Program-made: the position numbers and the translations under genes | In this document: in pieces, positions 34,176-43,380 of the stretch | Position numbering within the stretch: the first letter of the stretch is position 1 | How the letters are laid out: every line of letters begins with the position of its first letter | The notes under the pieces: model-generated | Seen by the model: the letters and a program-made list of their open reading frames with translations, nothing else | Told to the model about the DNA's origin: nothing | Databases searched by the model: none | From: Roseivivax lentus | Lineage (GTDB): Bacteria; Pseudomonadota; Alphaproteobacteria; Rhodobacterales; Rhodobacteraceae | Direction of reading: 5' to 3' | NCBI RefSeq assembly: GCF_900156805.1 | Contig: NZ_FTOQ01000001.1 | Coordinates: 434,001-498,000 of the forward strand | DNA: 64,000 bases

Positions 34176-34577
34176 TCACGCCCGGGGCCGCGCCTCGATC
34201 AGCACGAAAGCCTGCGCCCAGGGGTGATCGTCGGTCAGCGTGACGTGGATGATCGCCTCGAAACCCGGCGGCGTCATCGCCTCGAGCCGGTCCTTGGCCC
34301 AGCCCGTCACCTCCATCACCGGCTGGCCGGTATGCAGGTTCGACACCGCCATGTCCTTCCAGGCGATGCCCATGCGCAGCCCGGTGCCCAGCGCCTTGGA
34401 ACAGGCCTCCTTGGCTGCCCAGCGCTTGGCATAGGTGCCGGGCGTGTCCGCGCGCCGCTCGGCCTTGCGCTGCTCGGTCTCGGTGAAGACCCGGTTGCGG
34501 AAACGGTCGCCGAAGCGCTGCAGGGTGCGCTCGATGCGCTCTATGTTGGCCAGATCGGTGCCGATGCCGAGAATCAT
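34176..34577 (-). CDS. acpS: Holo-[acyl-carrier-protein] synthase
   Basis: AcpS transfers 4'-phosphopantetheine from CoA to acyl carrier protein. The 133-residue protein opens [19 protein letters not shown], with the metal-binding Asp8, and has [12 protein letters not shown] (about 31) and [19 protein letters not shown] (about 49), the second family signature. It overlaps the deaminase gene by 4 bases (ATGA). The order pdxJ-deaminase-acpS departs slightly from the usual direct pdxJ-acpS adjacency. Confidence 0.94.
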   Translation of the reverse strand: MILGIGTDLANIERIERTLQRFGDRFRNRVFTETEQRKAERRADTPGTYAKRWAAKEACSKALGTGLRMGIAWKDMAVSNLHTGQPVMEVTGWAKDRLEAMTPPGFEAIIHVTLTDDHPWAQAFVLIEARPRA

Positions 34578-35035
34578 TCCGATCCCCCGTAGATATGCCG
34601 CACCTCCGCGATCCGCACGCCGCCGCGCCAGGCGAAAGCGTCCTGCGTGGCGCGGGCGTAATCCTCGAGCCGGAGTTGCGGGAACTGGAAGAAGTCGGGC
34701 GCCTCGTCCTGGGTCATGGCGAAGACCAGCCGGTCGATCCCGGCCCAGCGCATGGCCGCGAGGCACATCTCGCAGGGCTGCATCGAGGCGATGAGCGTGC
34801 TGCCCGACAGGTCTGTCGAGCCCAGCGCCCGGGCCGCGCGGGCGATGGCCACCACTTCGGCGTGGCGCGTGGGGTCCGTCGTTTCCGCCACCTCGTTGGC
34901 TTCCACCGCCACGATCCGCGTGTCCTGCACGATCGCGGCGGTGAAGACCGGGCCGGTCCCGTCATGCAGCGCCCGCGCCCGCGCGATCACCTGGTCGAGC
35001 GCCTCCTCCTCGGTCTCGGTCAGCGCGAAGCTCAT
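34574..35035 (-). CDS. Nucleoside deaminase (CMP/dCMP deaminase fold)
   Basis: The 153-residue protein has the zinc-dependent deaminase motifs: [11 protein letters not shown] (about 58) with the catalytic HAE, and [15 protein letters not shown] (about 85) with the PCxxC zinc ligands. It resembles guanine deaminase or small nucleobase deaminases more than TadA because the C-terminus [20 protein letters not shown] is not TadA-like. The substrate is uncertain. It is placed between pdxJ and acpS and is linked to pdxJ through an 18-codon frame with overlapping stop and start codons at both ends. Confidence 0.8.
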   Translation of the reverse strand: MSFALTETEEEALDQVIARARALHDGTGPVFTAAIVQDTRIVAVEANEVAETTDPTRHAEVVAIARAARALGSTDLSGSTLIASMQPCEMCLAAMRWAGIDRLVFAMTQDEAPDFFQFPQLRLEDYARATQDAFAWRGGVRIAEVRHIYGGSE

Positions 35036-35088
35036 GGCCGGGCCGCCGCGCCCGCGACGACGCCCGCACGGGCGGAGAAGCGGCTCAT
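35032..35088 (-). CDS. Possible 18-codon bridging ORF
   Basis: The ATG at 35088 overlaps the pdxJ stop (TGATG) and its TGA overlaps the deaminase ATG (ATGA). It encodes [18 protein letters not shown]. It exactly fills the gap between two genes, so its role could be to carry ribosomes from pdxJ to the deaminase gene rather than to make a useful peptide. No ribosome site is evident apart from coupling. Confidence 0.35.
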   Translation of the reverse strand: MSRFSARAGVVAGAAARP

Positions 35089-35867
35089 GGCCGCGCCGCG
35101 TCCATCGCGCGGCGCATCTCGGCGATGGCGCCGCCGAGCCCGCGGAAGATCGCCTCGCCGATCAGGAAGTGACCGATATTCAGCTCCCGCACCTCGGGCA
35201 GGGCGGCGATCGGCCCGACGATCTCGTAGGTCAGGCCGTGGCCCGCATGCACTTCGAGGGCGAGGCTGTGGGCATAGGTTGCCATCTCGCGCAGCCGCGC
35301 CAGCTCCGTATCCCGCGCGGCATGGTCGCCCTCGTAATGATGGTCGCAATAGGCGCCGGTATGCAGCTCGATCACCTCGGCGCCGACCTCTGCGGAGGCC
35401 TTGATCTGCGCCGGGTCGGCGGCGACGAAGAGCGATACGCGGCAGCCGGCCTCGCGCAGCGGCGCGATATAGGCGGCGAGCCTCTGCGCGTCGCCCGCCA
35501 CTTCGAGCCCGCCCTCGGTGGTGCGTTCCTCGCGCTTCTCGGGCACGATGCAGACCGCGCGCGGGCGGTAGCGCAGCGCGATTTCCTGCATTTCCCCGGT
35601 CGCCGCCATCTCGAAATTGAGCGGCACCGACAGCCCGTCCATCAGCGCCTCGATATCGGCGTCGCGGATATGGCGGCGGTCTTCGCGCAGATGCGCGGTG
35701 ATGCCGTCGGCCCCGGCCTCCTCGGCGAGCTTCGCCGCGCGCAGCGGGTCGGGATAGGCGCTGCCGCGCGCGTTCCGCACGGTGGCCACGTGGTCGATGT
35801 TCACGCCGAGGCGCAGGTGTCCGCCGGTCTCCGCGCCGCCGGTTACCGCGCCCTTGTGATCTGCCAT
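35085..35867 (-). CDS. pdxJ: Pyridoxine 5'-phosphate synthase
   Basis: PdxJ condenses 1-deoxyxylulose-5-phosphate with 3-amino-2-oxopropyl phosphate, the last ring-forming step of DXP-dependent vitamin B6 synthesis. The 260-residue TIM barrel has [18 protein letters not shown] (about 18-35), [16 protein letters not shown] (about 53), [17 protein letters not shown] and [15 protein letters not shown] about 9 bases before the ATG supports the start; a longer frame starts at 35945. It begins 120 bases downstream of the DUF2062 gene. Confidence 0.95.
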   Translation of the reverse strand: MADHKGAVTGGAETGGHLRLGVNIDHVATVRNARGSAYPDPLRAAKLAEEAGADGITAHLREDRRHIRDADIEALMDGLSVPLNFEMAATGEMQEIALRYRPRAVCIVPEKREERTTEGGLEVAGDAQRLAAYIAPLREAGCRVSLFVAADPAQIKASAEVGAEVIELHTGAYCDHHYEGDHAARDTELARLREMATYAHSLALEVHAGHGLTYEIVGPIAALPEVRELNIGHFLIGEAIFRGLGGAIAEMRRAMDAARP

Positions 35868-35987
35868 TGTCTCGTACTCCGACTGTGTCCGTCCGTGATG
35901 CCTTGCCTGCAAACTAGGGCCGCGGGCCGGTGCGGGAAACCTCAAAAGCCGCGGCCTTGCGCGGACGCCAAGCGGCGCGCGACCCGC

Positions 35988-36647
35988 TCAATCCGCCGAG
36001 GCGCCCCGGCCCGCGGCCTTGGCCTTCTTCTTGGCCTTGAGCGAGGCGAGCTTCGCCGCGAGCCGCCCCTTGCGGCGGTTCTGGTAGGCGCGGATCAGCG
36101 GCAGCGAGATGTAGTAGCAGATGAGCCCGGTGATGATGCCGGGGATGATCCCGCCCACGAGATAGGGATAGAACACCTCGTCGAAGAATTGCGACAGGTT
36201 CTGCCAATCGGCTTCGGCGGGGGTGAAGATCGCCAGGAAATTGTCCCACAGGTCGCGCCCCGCGGCGGTGAATTTCTGCCCGACCCAGCGGTGATCCTCG
36301 GGATCGCTCTCGATGCCCAGAAGCCAGTTGCCGGTCTGCAGCGAGATCACCGCGATGGGCACGTAGGTCAGGGGATTGCCGAAGAAGGTGCCGAGCAGGC
36401 TCGCCACGATGTTGCCGCGCAGGATCCATGCAAGCAGCGCCGCGAGGAAGAAATGGAAGCCGTAAAGCGGCGTGAAGGTCATGAAGACGCCCGCGAAGAG
36501 GCCCCGCGCGATCTTGTCGGGCGGGTCGGGCAGCCGCTGGAGCCGGTGGCGCACGTAGCGCGCCGCCCGCGCCCAGCCGCCTTTGGGCCAGAGCGCGCGC
36601 AGGAGCCGTTTCCACAGCGGTTGTTGATCGCGACGCCTGAAGACCAC
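35988..36647 (-). CDS. DUF2062 domain membrane protein
   Basis: The 219-residue protein has a short basic N-terminus, then the DUF2062 core with membrane helices (IARGLFAGVFMTFTPLYGFH, FFLAALLAWILRGNIVASLL, then FFGNPLTYVPIAVISLQ). The second half carries VFYPYLVGGIIPGIITGLIC and a lysine/alanine-rich tail. The function is unknown. It lies 23 bases after the rsh gene and before pdxJ, a position I recall as conserved in Rhodobacteraceae. Confidence 0.88.
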   Translation of the reverse strand: MVFRRRDQQPLWKRLLRALWPKGGWARAARYVRHRLQRLPDPPDKIARGLFAGVFMTFTPLYGFHFFLAALLAWILRGNIVASLLGTFFGNPLTYVPIAVISLQTGNWLLGIESDPEDHRWVGQKFTAAGRDLWDNFLAIFTPAEADWQNLSQFFDEVFYPYLVGGIIPGIITGLICYYISLPLIRAYQNRRKGRLAAKLASLKAKKKAKAAGRGASAD

Positions 36648-36670
36648 CCGCGCCTCACCTCATTTCATCG

Positions 36671-38821
36671 CTACTCGGCCGCCGCGCGGGACGTCGCCGT
36701 CGTGTCATCGCTGCCGTCGTCGCGCCAGCGGATGACCTGCGCGACGTCGCTTTCCGCCTCAAGGGCCGACATGACCGAATGCAATTGTTCCGCATCGCTC
36801 AGTTCCAGGTCGACTTTCAGCCTGTAGAAGTCCGGCTTGCGGTCCTTGAAGTGCAGGTCCGAGATATTGGCCTTACGCTCTCCGATCAATGTGCAAATCC
36901 GCCCGAGCACACCCGCATCGTTCCCGATCGTGAGATCGAGCGTGATCGCGTAGACCGGCGGGTGGTGCCCCTCGGCCCATTGCAGGTCGAGCCAGCGGTC
37001 GGGCTCGTCCTCCACATCCGCAAGGCGCGGGCAGTCGATGGCATGGACCACGACGCCGTGTCCGCGCCGGGCGATGCCCACGATCCGCTCGCCGGGCAGG
37101 GGCTGGCAGCAGCCCGCGCGATGGAAGGCCTGCCCGTGTTCGAGACCGATGACCGCGCGGGCGGTGTCGACCTCGTCGCTGGGCCGGGGCGTGAGGTCGG
37201 GATAGACCGCCGAGACCACCTCGCGCGCCGAAAGCTCGGCCGATCCCAGTCGCGCCAGCATCGCCTCCGCATCGGAAATGCGCAGGGTCCGGGCGGCCTT
37301 CTCCAGCACCTTGTCGGAGGCCTTCTTGCCCACATGCTCGAAGGCCGAGCGGGCGATCTCGCGGCCGAGCTTGACGAAACGCTCCTTGCGGGCCTCGCGC
37401 AGCGCGCGCCGGATCGCGGACTTGGCCTTGCCGGTCTTGGCGATGTCGAGCCAGGTGGCCTGCGGGGCCTGCCCCTGCGCGGTGATGATCTCGACCGACT
37501 GGCCGTTCTTCAGCCGCGTCCAGAGCGGCACGCGCAGCCCGTCCACCTTGGCGCCGACGCAGGCCGAGCCGATCCGCGTGTGGATCGCATAGCCGAAATC
37601 CAGGGGCGTCGCGCCCTTCGGCAGCTTCACCACCTCGCCCTTGGGCGTGAAGCAGAAGACCTGGTCGGAATACATCTCGAGCTTGACCGCCTCGAGAAAT
37701 TCGTCGTGGTCCTCCTCGGCGGTGAACTGCTCGGTCAGCGACGCGATCCATTTCGCGGGATCGACCGCGAAGGGGTTCTGCGCGCGCACGCCGTCGCGGT
37801 AGGACCAATGCGCGGCCACGCCGGTTTCGGCCACCTCGTGCATCTGGCGGGTGCGGATCTGCACCTCCACGCGCTTGCCGTCACGCCCCGAGACGGTGGT
37901 GTGGATCGAGCGGTAGCCGTTGGTCTTGGGCTGGCTCACGTAATCCTTGAACCGCCCCGGCACGGCGCGCCAGCGGTGATGGATGGCGCCCAGGGCGAGG
38001 TAGCAATCCATCTCCGAGCGGGTGATGATGCGGAAGCCGTAGATGTCCGACAGCCGCGAGAAGGACAGGTCCTTCTCCTGCATCTTGCGCCAGATCGAAT
38101 AGGGTTTCTTGGCGCGCCCGAAGACCTCGGCCTCGATGCCCGCGGCGTCCAGCTCGTGGCGCATGTCGGCGGTGATGCGCGGGATCACGTCGCCGGTTTC
38201 GCGCTGCAGCGTGATGAAGCGGCGGATGATCGAATTGCGCGCCTCGGGGTTGATGACGCGGAAGGCCAGGTCTTCCAGCTCCTCGCGCATCCATTGCATG
38301 CCCATCCGGCCCGCCAGCGGCGCGTAGATGTCCATGGTCTCGCGCGCCTTCTGCAGCTGCTTGTCCTCGCGCATGGCGCGGATGGTGCGCATGTTGTGCA
38401 GCCGGTCGGCGAGCTTCACGAGGATCACCCGCAGATCCTTCGACATCGCCATGAAGAGCTTGCGGAAATTCTCGGCCTGCTTGGTCTCGTTCGAGGACAG
38501 CTGCAGGTTGGTCAGCTTGGTGACTCCGTCGACCAGCATGGCGATCTCGTCGCCGAAGCGCTTCTGCACCTCGGAATAGGTCGACTTGGTGTCCTCGATC
38601 GTGTCGTGCAGCAGGGCCGTGACGATGGTCGCGTCGTCGAGCTGCTGCTCGGTCAGCAGCGCCGCGACCGCGACGGGATGGGTGAAATAGGGCTCGCCCG
38701 ATTGCCGGGTCTGGCCCTCATGCATCTCGCGGCCATAGGCATAGGCCGCGCGAATCAGCGCCTCGTTGGTCTTCGGGTTGTAATTGCGGACGAGCGCAAT
38801 CAGGTCTTCGGCGGCGATCAT
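36671..38821 (-). CDS. rsh: Bifunctional (p)ppGpp synthetase/hydrolase (Rsh)
   Basis: Rsh makes and degrades the alarmone ppGpp in starvation. The 716-residue protein has an HD hydrolase domain (HDTIEDTK with His72-Asp73), a synthetase domain (about 240-360; RLSDIYGFRII and NGYRSIHTTVSG), a TGS domain (about 390-450; VFCFTPKGEVVKLPKGATPL), and a C-terminal ACT domain (about 640-716). The intact HD motif argues for hydrolase as well as synthetase activity, as expected for the single alphaproteobacterial Rsh. It follows rpoZ. Confidence 0.94.
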   Translation of the reverse strand: MIAAEDLIALVRNYNPKTNEALIRAAYAYGREMHEGQTRQSGEPYFTHPVAVAALLTEQQLDDATIVTALLHDTIEDTKSTYSEVQKRFGDEIAMLVDGVTKLTNLQLSSNETKQAENFRKLFMAMSKDLRVILVKLADRLHNMRTIRAMREDKQLQKARETMDIYAPLAGRMGMQWMREELEDLAFRVINPEARNSIIRRFITLQRETGDVIPRITADMRHELDAAGIEAEVFGRAKKPYSIWRKMQEKDLSFSRLSDIYGFRIITRSEMDCYLALGAIHHRWRAVPGRFKDYVSQPKTNGYRSIHTTVSGRDGKRVEVQIRTRQMHEVAETGVAAHWSYRDGVRAQNPFAVDPAKWIASLTEQFTAEEDHDEFLEAVKLEMYSDQVFCFTPKGEVVKLPKGATPLDFGYAIHTRIGSACVGAKVDGLRVPLWTRLKNGQSVEIITAQGQAPQATWLDIAKTGKAKSAIRRALREARKERFVKLGREIARSAFEHVGKKASDKVLEKAARTLRISDAEAMLARLGSAELSAREVVSAVYPDLTPRPSDEVDTARAVIGLEHGQAFHRAGCCQPLPGERIVGIARRGHGVVVHAIDCPRLADVEDEPDRWLDLQWAEGHHPPVYAITLDLTIGNDAGVLGRICTLIGERKANISDLHFKDRKPDFYRLKVDLELSDAEQLHSVMSALEAESDVAQVIRWRDDGSDDTTATSRAAAE

Positions 38822-38861
38822 GCGCCCATCCTCCCCGCGCGCGCCCGCATTCCGGGGCGGC

Positions 38862-39215
38862 TTAGCGCTCGCCCTGGGCCTCCATCAGCGCGCGCAGCAG
38901 TTTCTCTTCGGACATGTCGTCTTCCTGCGGCTTGTCGGGCTCGGCCCCCATCAGCAGCGCCATGGCGTCCTCTTCGGGCTCATCGACCTCGATCTGGGTC
39001 TGGTTCGCCTCGATGATGCGCTCGCGCAGCTCGTCGGCGGACTGGGTCTCCTCGGCGATCTCGCGCAGGGCGACAACGGGGTTCTTGTCGTTGTCGCGGT
39101 CCACGGTGATCGGGCTGCCGGCGGAAATTTCACGAGCGCGATGGGCCGACAACAGAACCAGCTCGAAGCGGTTCGGAACCTTGTCGACGCAATCTTCAAC
39201 CGTCACGCGGGCCAT
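38862..39215 (-). CDS. rpoZ: RNA polymerase omega subunit
   Basis: Omega helps assemble RNA polymerase by holding the beta-prime subunit and forms part of a ppGpp site. The 117-residue protein opens [20 protein letters not shown] and has [12 protein letters not shown] and [12 protein letters not shown], the core helices. The acidic C-terminal tail is longer than in E. coli, as is usual in alphaproteobacteria. The rpoZ-rsh order is typical and may connect ppGpp synthesis with its target. Confidence 0.95.
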   Translation of the reverse strand: MARVTVEDCVDKVPNRFELVLLSAHRAREISAGSPITVDRDNDKNPVVALREIAEETQSADELRERIIEANQTQIEVDEPEEDAMALLMGAEPDKPQEDDMSEEKLLRALMEAQGER

Positions 39216-39294
39216 TGGTATCTCCAGTCTGGGTCTGACGTCAGAAGAGTCGTACCTAACGTGCCACAAGAGGCTTGACAAGACGCGTTTCCTC

Positions 39295-39876
39295 TTACAG
39301 CGGCGTGATTTCCGCACGCGCCCCGGGCGGCAGCGCATCCCGCATCTCGCGCACGCTCTGCCCGGTCAGCGGATGGGTCCAGTGGGGCGCGATATCGGCC
39401 ATCGGGACCAGCACGAACCCGCGATCCTGCAGGCGCGGATGCGGCAGGATCAGCGTCTCCGGCGCCTCCTGCCGCTGCGCATCGGGCGCGAGCTTCCGCC
39501 AGCGTGTCTGGGTTTCGGCGTCCGGGCGCACCAGATCTCCCAGCGCGATCAGGTCGAGATCCAGCGTGCGCATGCCCCAGCGCTGGGCGCGGGCGCGCCC
39601 GAAAACCGCCTCCACCGCGTGCAATTCCGCCAGCGCCGCCTCGGGCGTCATGCCCGCCGGAAGGCTCAGCAGTGCCGCGGCATTGACGTAGTCCGGACCC
39701 GCATTGGCCGGGAAACACGGCGTCGCGTAGAATCGGCTGATCGCCCTGATTTGCAGCGCCGTCTGGCCGATTTTTTTCAATGCCGATAAGAGGGTTTCTG
39801 CCGGGGGATGATCGCCGAGCGGCAGATTCCCTCCTAACGCGATCACTGCATCTTGCCTGACCTGCATGAGAGGCAT
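39295..39876 (-). CDS. folK: 2-amino-4-hydroxy-6-hydroxymethyldihydropteridine pyrophosphokinase
   Basis: FolK transfers pyrophosphate from ATP to the pterin precursor of folate. The 193-residue protein has [12 protein letters not shown] (about 10-21), [10 protein letters not shown] (about 47), and the catalytic signature [16 protein letters not shown] (about 98-113) followed by [22 protein letters not shown] offers two close starts (39876 or 39867). It lies 79 bases upstream of rpoZ and divergent from the NYN gene. Confidence 0.93.
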   Translation of the reverse strand: MPLMQVRQDAVIALGGNLPLGDHPPAETLLSALKKIGQTALQIRAISRFYATPCFPANAGPDYVNAAALLSLPAGMTPEAALAELHAVEAVFGRARAQRWGMRTLDLDLIALGDLVRPDAETQTRWRKLAPDAQRQEAPETLILPHPRLQDRGFVLVPMADIAPHWTHPLTGQSVREMRDALPPGARAEITPL

Positions 39877-40025
39877 ATCCTTTCGAGTAGGTGGCCATTC
39901 TTTTGAACCCGCGACATCGACTTGCCGCTACGCCTACGCTCTCTATTTAGAGCACCAAGCGAAGACCTTCCGATTCACGGCCGTCCGGTCATCGACGGCA
40001 TCAAAAGCATTGAAGAGGCCATTTT

Positions 40026-40598
40026 ATGTTTTACAAGGACGAACGGTTGGCGCTGTTCATCGATGGTTCCAACCTCTACGCCGCGGCAAAGGCGCTTGGG
40101 TTCGACATCGACTACAAGCTCCTGAGGCAGGAATTCGTGCGCCGGGGACGCATGATCCGGGCCTTCTATTACACCGCACTGCTCGAGAATGACGATTATT
40201 CGCCGATCCGCCCGCTGGTGGATTGGCTGCACTATAACGGCTTCACCATGGTGACGAAGCCCGCCAAGGAATACACCGACAGCCAGGGCCGCCGGAAGGT
40301 GAAGGGCAACATGGATATCGAACTTGCCGTCGATGCCATGGAGCTTGCCCCGCGCGTCGATCACATCGTCTTGTTCTCGGGGGATGGCGATTTCAAGCCT
40401 CTGGTCGAAAGCCTGCAGCGCCAGGGCGTGCGCGTTTCGGTCGTCTCGACGATCCGCTCGCAGCCGCCGATGATCGCCGACGAACTGCGCCGCCAGGCCG
40501 ACAATTTCATCGAGCTCGACGAGCTGCGCGACGTGATCGGGCGGCCCCCGCGCGATGTCGGCGCCGAGGCCCAGGACCGGACGAGCAACGTCGCCTGA
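40026..40598 (+). CDS. NYN-domain (LabA/DUF88) putative RNase
   Basis: The 190-residue protein has the PIN-like NYN fold: LALFIDGSNLYAAAKALG (about 8-25) with the first catalytic Asp, the KGNMDIELAVDAM motif (about 99) and VLFSGDGDFKPLVESLQ (about 117) with further acidic residues. Such proteins are probably metal-dependent RNases. It opens a plus-strand unit with the YqaA-like gene 15 bases downstream. Its promoter should lie in the 149-base gap at 39877-40025, which is comparatively AT-rich around CTCTCTATTTAGAG. Confidence 0.87.
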   Translation: MFYKDERLALFIDGSNLYAAAKALGFDIDYKLLRQEFVRRGRMIRAFYYTALLENDDYSPIRPLVDWLHYNGFTMVTKPAKEYTDSQGRRKVKGNMDIELAVDAMELAPRVDHIVLFSGDGDFKPLVESLQRQGVRVSVVSTIRSQPPMIADELRRQADNFIELDELRDVIGRPPRDVGAEAQDRTSNVA

Positions 40599-40613
40599 TC
40601 CGGACCACGCCCG

Positions 40614-41054
40614 GTGGAGGTCAGCCTTGCCGCGCTCGGCGGTCTTTTTGCCGCGGCCTTCGGGGCCGCGACCATCCTGCCGTTCCAGTCCGAAGTGGTC
40701 TTCGTCGGCCTGCAGCTGAGCGGCGCGGCGGCGATCTGGCTTCTCGTTTTGGTGGCCAGCATCGGCAATATCCTCGGCGCGGTGGTCAATTACGTGCTCG
40801 GCCTCTGGGCCGAACGGCTGCGCGACACGCGCTGGTTTCCCGCCTCCGACAAGCAGATGGACCGCGCGCAGGATTGGTGGCAGCGCTACGGCGTCTGGAC
40901 GCTCTTGCTGTCCTGGGCGCCGCTCGGGGATGCCTTCACGGTGCTCGCGGGCATCGCCAGGGTCCGGCTCTGGGTCTTCCTCGCGCTGGTGAGCATCGCC
41001 AAGACGGGCCGCTACGCGGTGCTGGCCTGGGCCACCGCCGCGGCCTCGGCGTGA
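40614..41054 (+). CDS. YqaA-type small membrane protein
   Basis: The 146-residue protein belongs to the YqaA/DedA-related (SNARE-associated) family. It opens with GLFAAAFGAATILPFQSE, followed by VGLQLSGAAAIWLLVLVASIG and the conserved GNILGAVVNYVLG. The middle WWQRYGVWTLLLSWAPLGD is the family hallmark. The GTG start at 40614 places GGGG-poor sequence upstream but gives the family N-terminus; no better ATG exists. Its role is unknown, perhaps in lipid or ion homeostasis as for DedA relatives. Confidence 0.85.
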   Translation: MEVSLAALGGLFAAAFGAATILPFQSEVVFVGLQLSGAAAIWLLVLVASIGNILGAVVNYVLGLWAERLRDTRWFPASDKQMDRAQDWWQRYGVWTLLLSWAPLGDAFTVLAGIARVRLWVFLALVSIAKTGRYAVLAWATAAASA

Positions 41055-41070
41055 TCCGCGCGGCCTGCGC

Positions 41071-41523
41071 TCAGTAGAAGACCCCGACCGACAGGCAGAT
41101 GACCACCAGCGCGGTCAGCAGCACCCGAAGCTGCATCCACCAGCGTGGCGCGAGCCCCCAGCGCCAGAAGGCGAAATCCAGCACCAACAGACCGAGATAG
41201 CCGAAGATCAGGTTCATGCCCGCCGAAACCGGCCCGCCCCCCGCCATGAAGAACGCCCAGAGCGCAGGGATCACCGACAGCGCGTATCCGGTGGCGGCGC
41301 GGGCATCCTCGGCCTTGGTGGCGAACCCCCAGAGCACGCCCGACATGAAGCTCAGGATCACCGCGCCGTAATAAAGCTGCACGTAAGGCCCGATGAAGCG
41401 CGGCCCGAGATTGGCCAGACCCCATTCCGCGAGGCCCGGCGACAGCAGCGTCATGGCGCCCCAGAGAAACGGAAGGACGCCGGCAAGGCCGAGGATCAGG
41501 GCGGCGCGGGGGATGTCGGTCAT
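41071..41523 (-). CDS. DUF3429 family membrane protein
   Basis: The 150-residue protein has five hydrophobic helices (AALILGLAGVLPFLWGAMTLL, YYGAVILSFMSGVLWGFAT, LIFGYLGLLVLDFAFWRWG, LLTALVVICLSVGVFY; each quoted in part). The pattern SFMSGVLWG is typical of DUF3429, an uncharacterised family of small membrane proteins. It is convergent with the YqaA gene (16-base gap) and lies 61 bases downstream of a LysE gene on the same strand. Confidence 0.8.
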   Translation of the reverse strand: MTDIPRAALILGLAGVLPFLWGAMTLLSPGLAEWGLANLGPRFIGPYVQLYYGAVILSFMSGVLWGFATKAEDARAATGYALSVIPALWAFFMAGGGPVSAGMNLIFGYLGLLVLDFAFWRWGLAPRWWMQLRVLLTALVVICLSVGVFY

Positions 41524-41584
41524 GGGGCGGGCTCCGTCGTGGCGGTCTCGTGCCTGGCTCAGGTAGCGCTTGCCGCGCCGGAAG

Positions 41585-42202
41585 TCACCCGGCCCGTTCC
41601 AGCGCCAGACGTCCCGCAAGCGCGGCAAAGAGCGCCGCGAAGGAGCGGTTGAGCCAGCGCATGACCGCCGCACTGCCCAGAAGCCGGTCCCGCGCCGCCG
41701 CGGCCATCAGCCCGTAGCCCACGAAGACGACGAAGGTCAGCCCCATGAAGATCGCGCCCAGGAACGTCATCTCCAGCGTCGCGGTCGCCGGATTGCCCGA
41801 CAGGAAGGGCGGCAGCAGCGCCAGGAAGAACACCGACAGCTTCGGGTTCAGGATGTTGATCAGCGCCCCGCGCCGGGCGATGCGCGCTCCGGGCTCGGCC
41901 CGCTTCTCGGCGCTGACGGAAAGCGCGCCGCCCGCGCCCAGCGATTGCCAGGCGAGCCAGAGCAGGTAGGCGACGCCCGCCCATTTCACCAAGGTGAACA
42001 GGACCGCGCTTGTATGCAGCACCGCGGCCAGGCCCAGCGTCGCCGCGGCCAGATGCGGCACGATGCCGAAGGTGCAGCCCAGCGCCGCCCAGAGCGCCGC
42101 GCGCCGTCCCTGTCCGAGCGAGATCGCAAGCGTGTAGAGAACGCCGGTGCCCGGGGCGATGACGACGACGAAGGCGGTGACGAGGAACTGGATCGAGATC
42201 AT
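41585..42202 (-). CDS. LysE/RhtB-family amino acid exporter
   Basis: The 205-residue membrane protein has six helices and the family start FLVTAFVVVIAPGTGVLYTLA with the helix-breaking APGTG. The motif GALINILNPKLSVFFLALLP (about 128-147) is the second signature. It exports an unidentified amino acid or derivative. The ATG at 42202 fits the usual start. It is one of four LysE-type exporters in this window. Confidence 0.88.
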   Translation of the reverse strand: MISIQFLVTAFVVVIAPGTGVLYTLAISLGQGRRAALWAALGCTFGIVPHLAAATLGLAAVLHTSAVLFTLVKWAGVAYLLWLAWQSLGAGGALSVSAEKRAEPGARIARRGALINILNPKLSVFFLALLPPFLSGNPATATLEMTFLGAIFMGLTFVVFVGYGLMAAAARDRLLGSAAVMRWLNRSFAALFAALAGRLALERAG

Positions 42203-42317
42203 GCCGCGCAGTAGCGCGTCTCCGGGCCGCCCTGTCAACGCCGAACGCGCCCGGGTCGGCCGCTACCGCTTACCGCTAATACCCGGTCCGCCGGGCCGGG
42301 CGCTCCGTTCCTGTCAC

Positions 42318-42369
42318 GATCGGACCGGAAATACTCCGGGAGCGCGAGGGCAGCGCCCTCGCCGGCCGC
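42318..42369. repeat. Dispersed repeat family 1, copy 1
   Basis: Conserved head GGACCGGAAATAC-TCCGGGAG is followed by hairpin GCGAGGGC-AGC-GCCCTCGC (42344-42351, 42355-42362). It lies between the divergent LysE gene and xth. Related copies are at 43321 (inverted), 47844 and 60854. Confidence 0.7.
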
Positions 42370-42515
42370 AGCGCGGCCGCCCCGGCGCGCCCGCGGCGTT
42401 TCGCCCCCCCCCCCGGCAGGTGCGCCCGCCCAAACCGGCCCGCGCCGCACCCTTGCGCCTCCGCCGCCGATGCGCGACAGGAATGCCGATTCCCATGCCC
42501 AGCCGGAGACAAGCC

Positions 42516-43304
42516 ATGTCCTTCACGCTCGCCACCTGGAACATCAACTCCGTGCGCCTGCGCGAAGGCCTCGTGGCGCGCCTCCTGTCCGAGGAGGGCC
42601 CCGACATCCTCTGCCTGCAGGAATGCAAGAGCCCGGTGGAGAAGATCCCCACCGAGACCTTCGCGGATCTCGGATATCCCCACATGATCGCCCGCGGCCA
42701 GAAGGGCTATAACGGCGTCGCGATCCTGTCGAAGCTGCCCATCGAGGATGCGGGCGACAAGGATTTCGCCGCCCTCGGCCATGCGCGGCATGTCGCCGGG
42801 CGGCTCGAGAACGGCGTGACCATCCACAATTTCTACGTGCCCGCGGGCGGCGACAAGCCCGACCGGGAGGTGAACGAGAAATTCGGCCAGAAGCTCGATT
42901 ACCTCACGGAAATGCGCGACTGGTTCCATGCGGAGCGGCCCGAAAAATCGGTGCTGGTGGGCGACCTGAACATCGCCCCGCGCGAAGACGACGTCTGGTC
43001 GCACAAGCAGCTCCTGAAGGTCGTCTCGCATACCCCGGTCGAGGTGGAGCATCTGGGCGCCGCGCAGGACGCCGGCGGCTGGGTCGATGTCACCCGCGCC
43101 GATATCCCCGACGGGCCGCTTTATTCCTGGTGGTCCTACCGCTCGCCCGACTGGGACGCCGCCGACAAGGGCCGACGGCTCGATCACGTCTGGGCGACGC
43201 CCGATATCGCCAATGCCGCCCATGGCAGCCGGGTGCTGCGCCATGTCCGCGGCTGGGAGCAGCCCTCCGATCACGCCCCGGTCTTCGCGACCTTCGATCT
43301 CTGA
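42516..43304 (+). CDS. xth: Exodeoxyribonuclease III
   Basis: ExoIII is an apurinic-site endonuclease and 3'-5' exonuclease for base-excision repair. The 262-residue protein has TLATWNINSVRLREG (about 4-18), ILCLQECKSP (about 32), VLVGDLNIAPREDDVW (about 147-162) and the terminal WEQPSDHAPVFATF (about 247-260), the complete catalytic set. The ATG at 42516 fits the family start. The gene is flanked on both sides by inverted copies of repeat family 1. Confidence 0.93.
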   Translation: MSFTLATWNINSVRLREGLVARLLSEEGPDILCLQECKSPVEKIPTETFADLGYPHMIARGQKGYNGVAILSKLPIEDAGDKDFAALGHARHVAGRLENGVTIHNFYVPAGGDKPDREVNEKFGQKLDYLTEMRDWFHAERPEKSVLVGDLNIAPREDDVWSHKQLLKVVSHTPVEVEHLGAAQDAGGWVDVTRADIPDGPLYSWWSYRSPDWDAADKGRRLDHVWATPDIANAAHGSRVLRHVRGWEQPSDHAPVFATFDL

Positions 43305-43320
43305 GCGGGCAAGGCCGCGT

Positions 43321-43380
43321 CCCGCGGCCTGCGAGAGACGCTGTCTCTCGCGCTCTCTGGAGGTATTTTCGGTCCGATCG
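43321..43380. repeat. Dispersed repeat family 1, copy 2 (inverted)
   Basis: In reverse orientation the head reads CGGACCGAAAATACCTCC and the hairpin is GCGAGAGAC-GCT-GTCTCTCGC (43331-43339, 43343-43351). The arms differ from the other copies by paired changes. The element lies just after xth. Confidence 0.7.

Noticed and set aside
34574-35035. Deaminase called as TadA (tRNA adenosine deaminase)
   Set aside because: The HAE and PCxxC motifs are shared by the whole superfamily, and the C-terminus is unlike TadA; a general nucleoside-deaminase call is safer.
42235-42450. Small frames in the gap upstream of xth
   Set aside because: They cross the repeat copy and a C-run and have no family-like composition.
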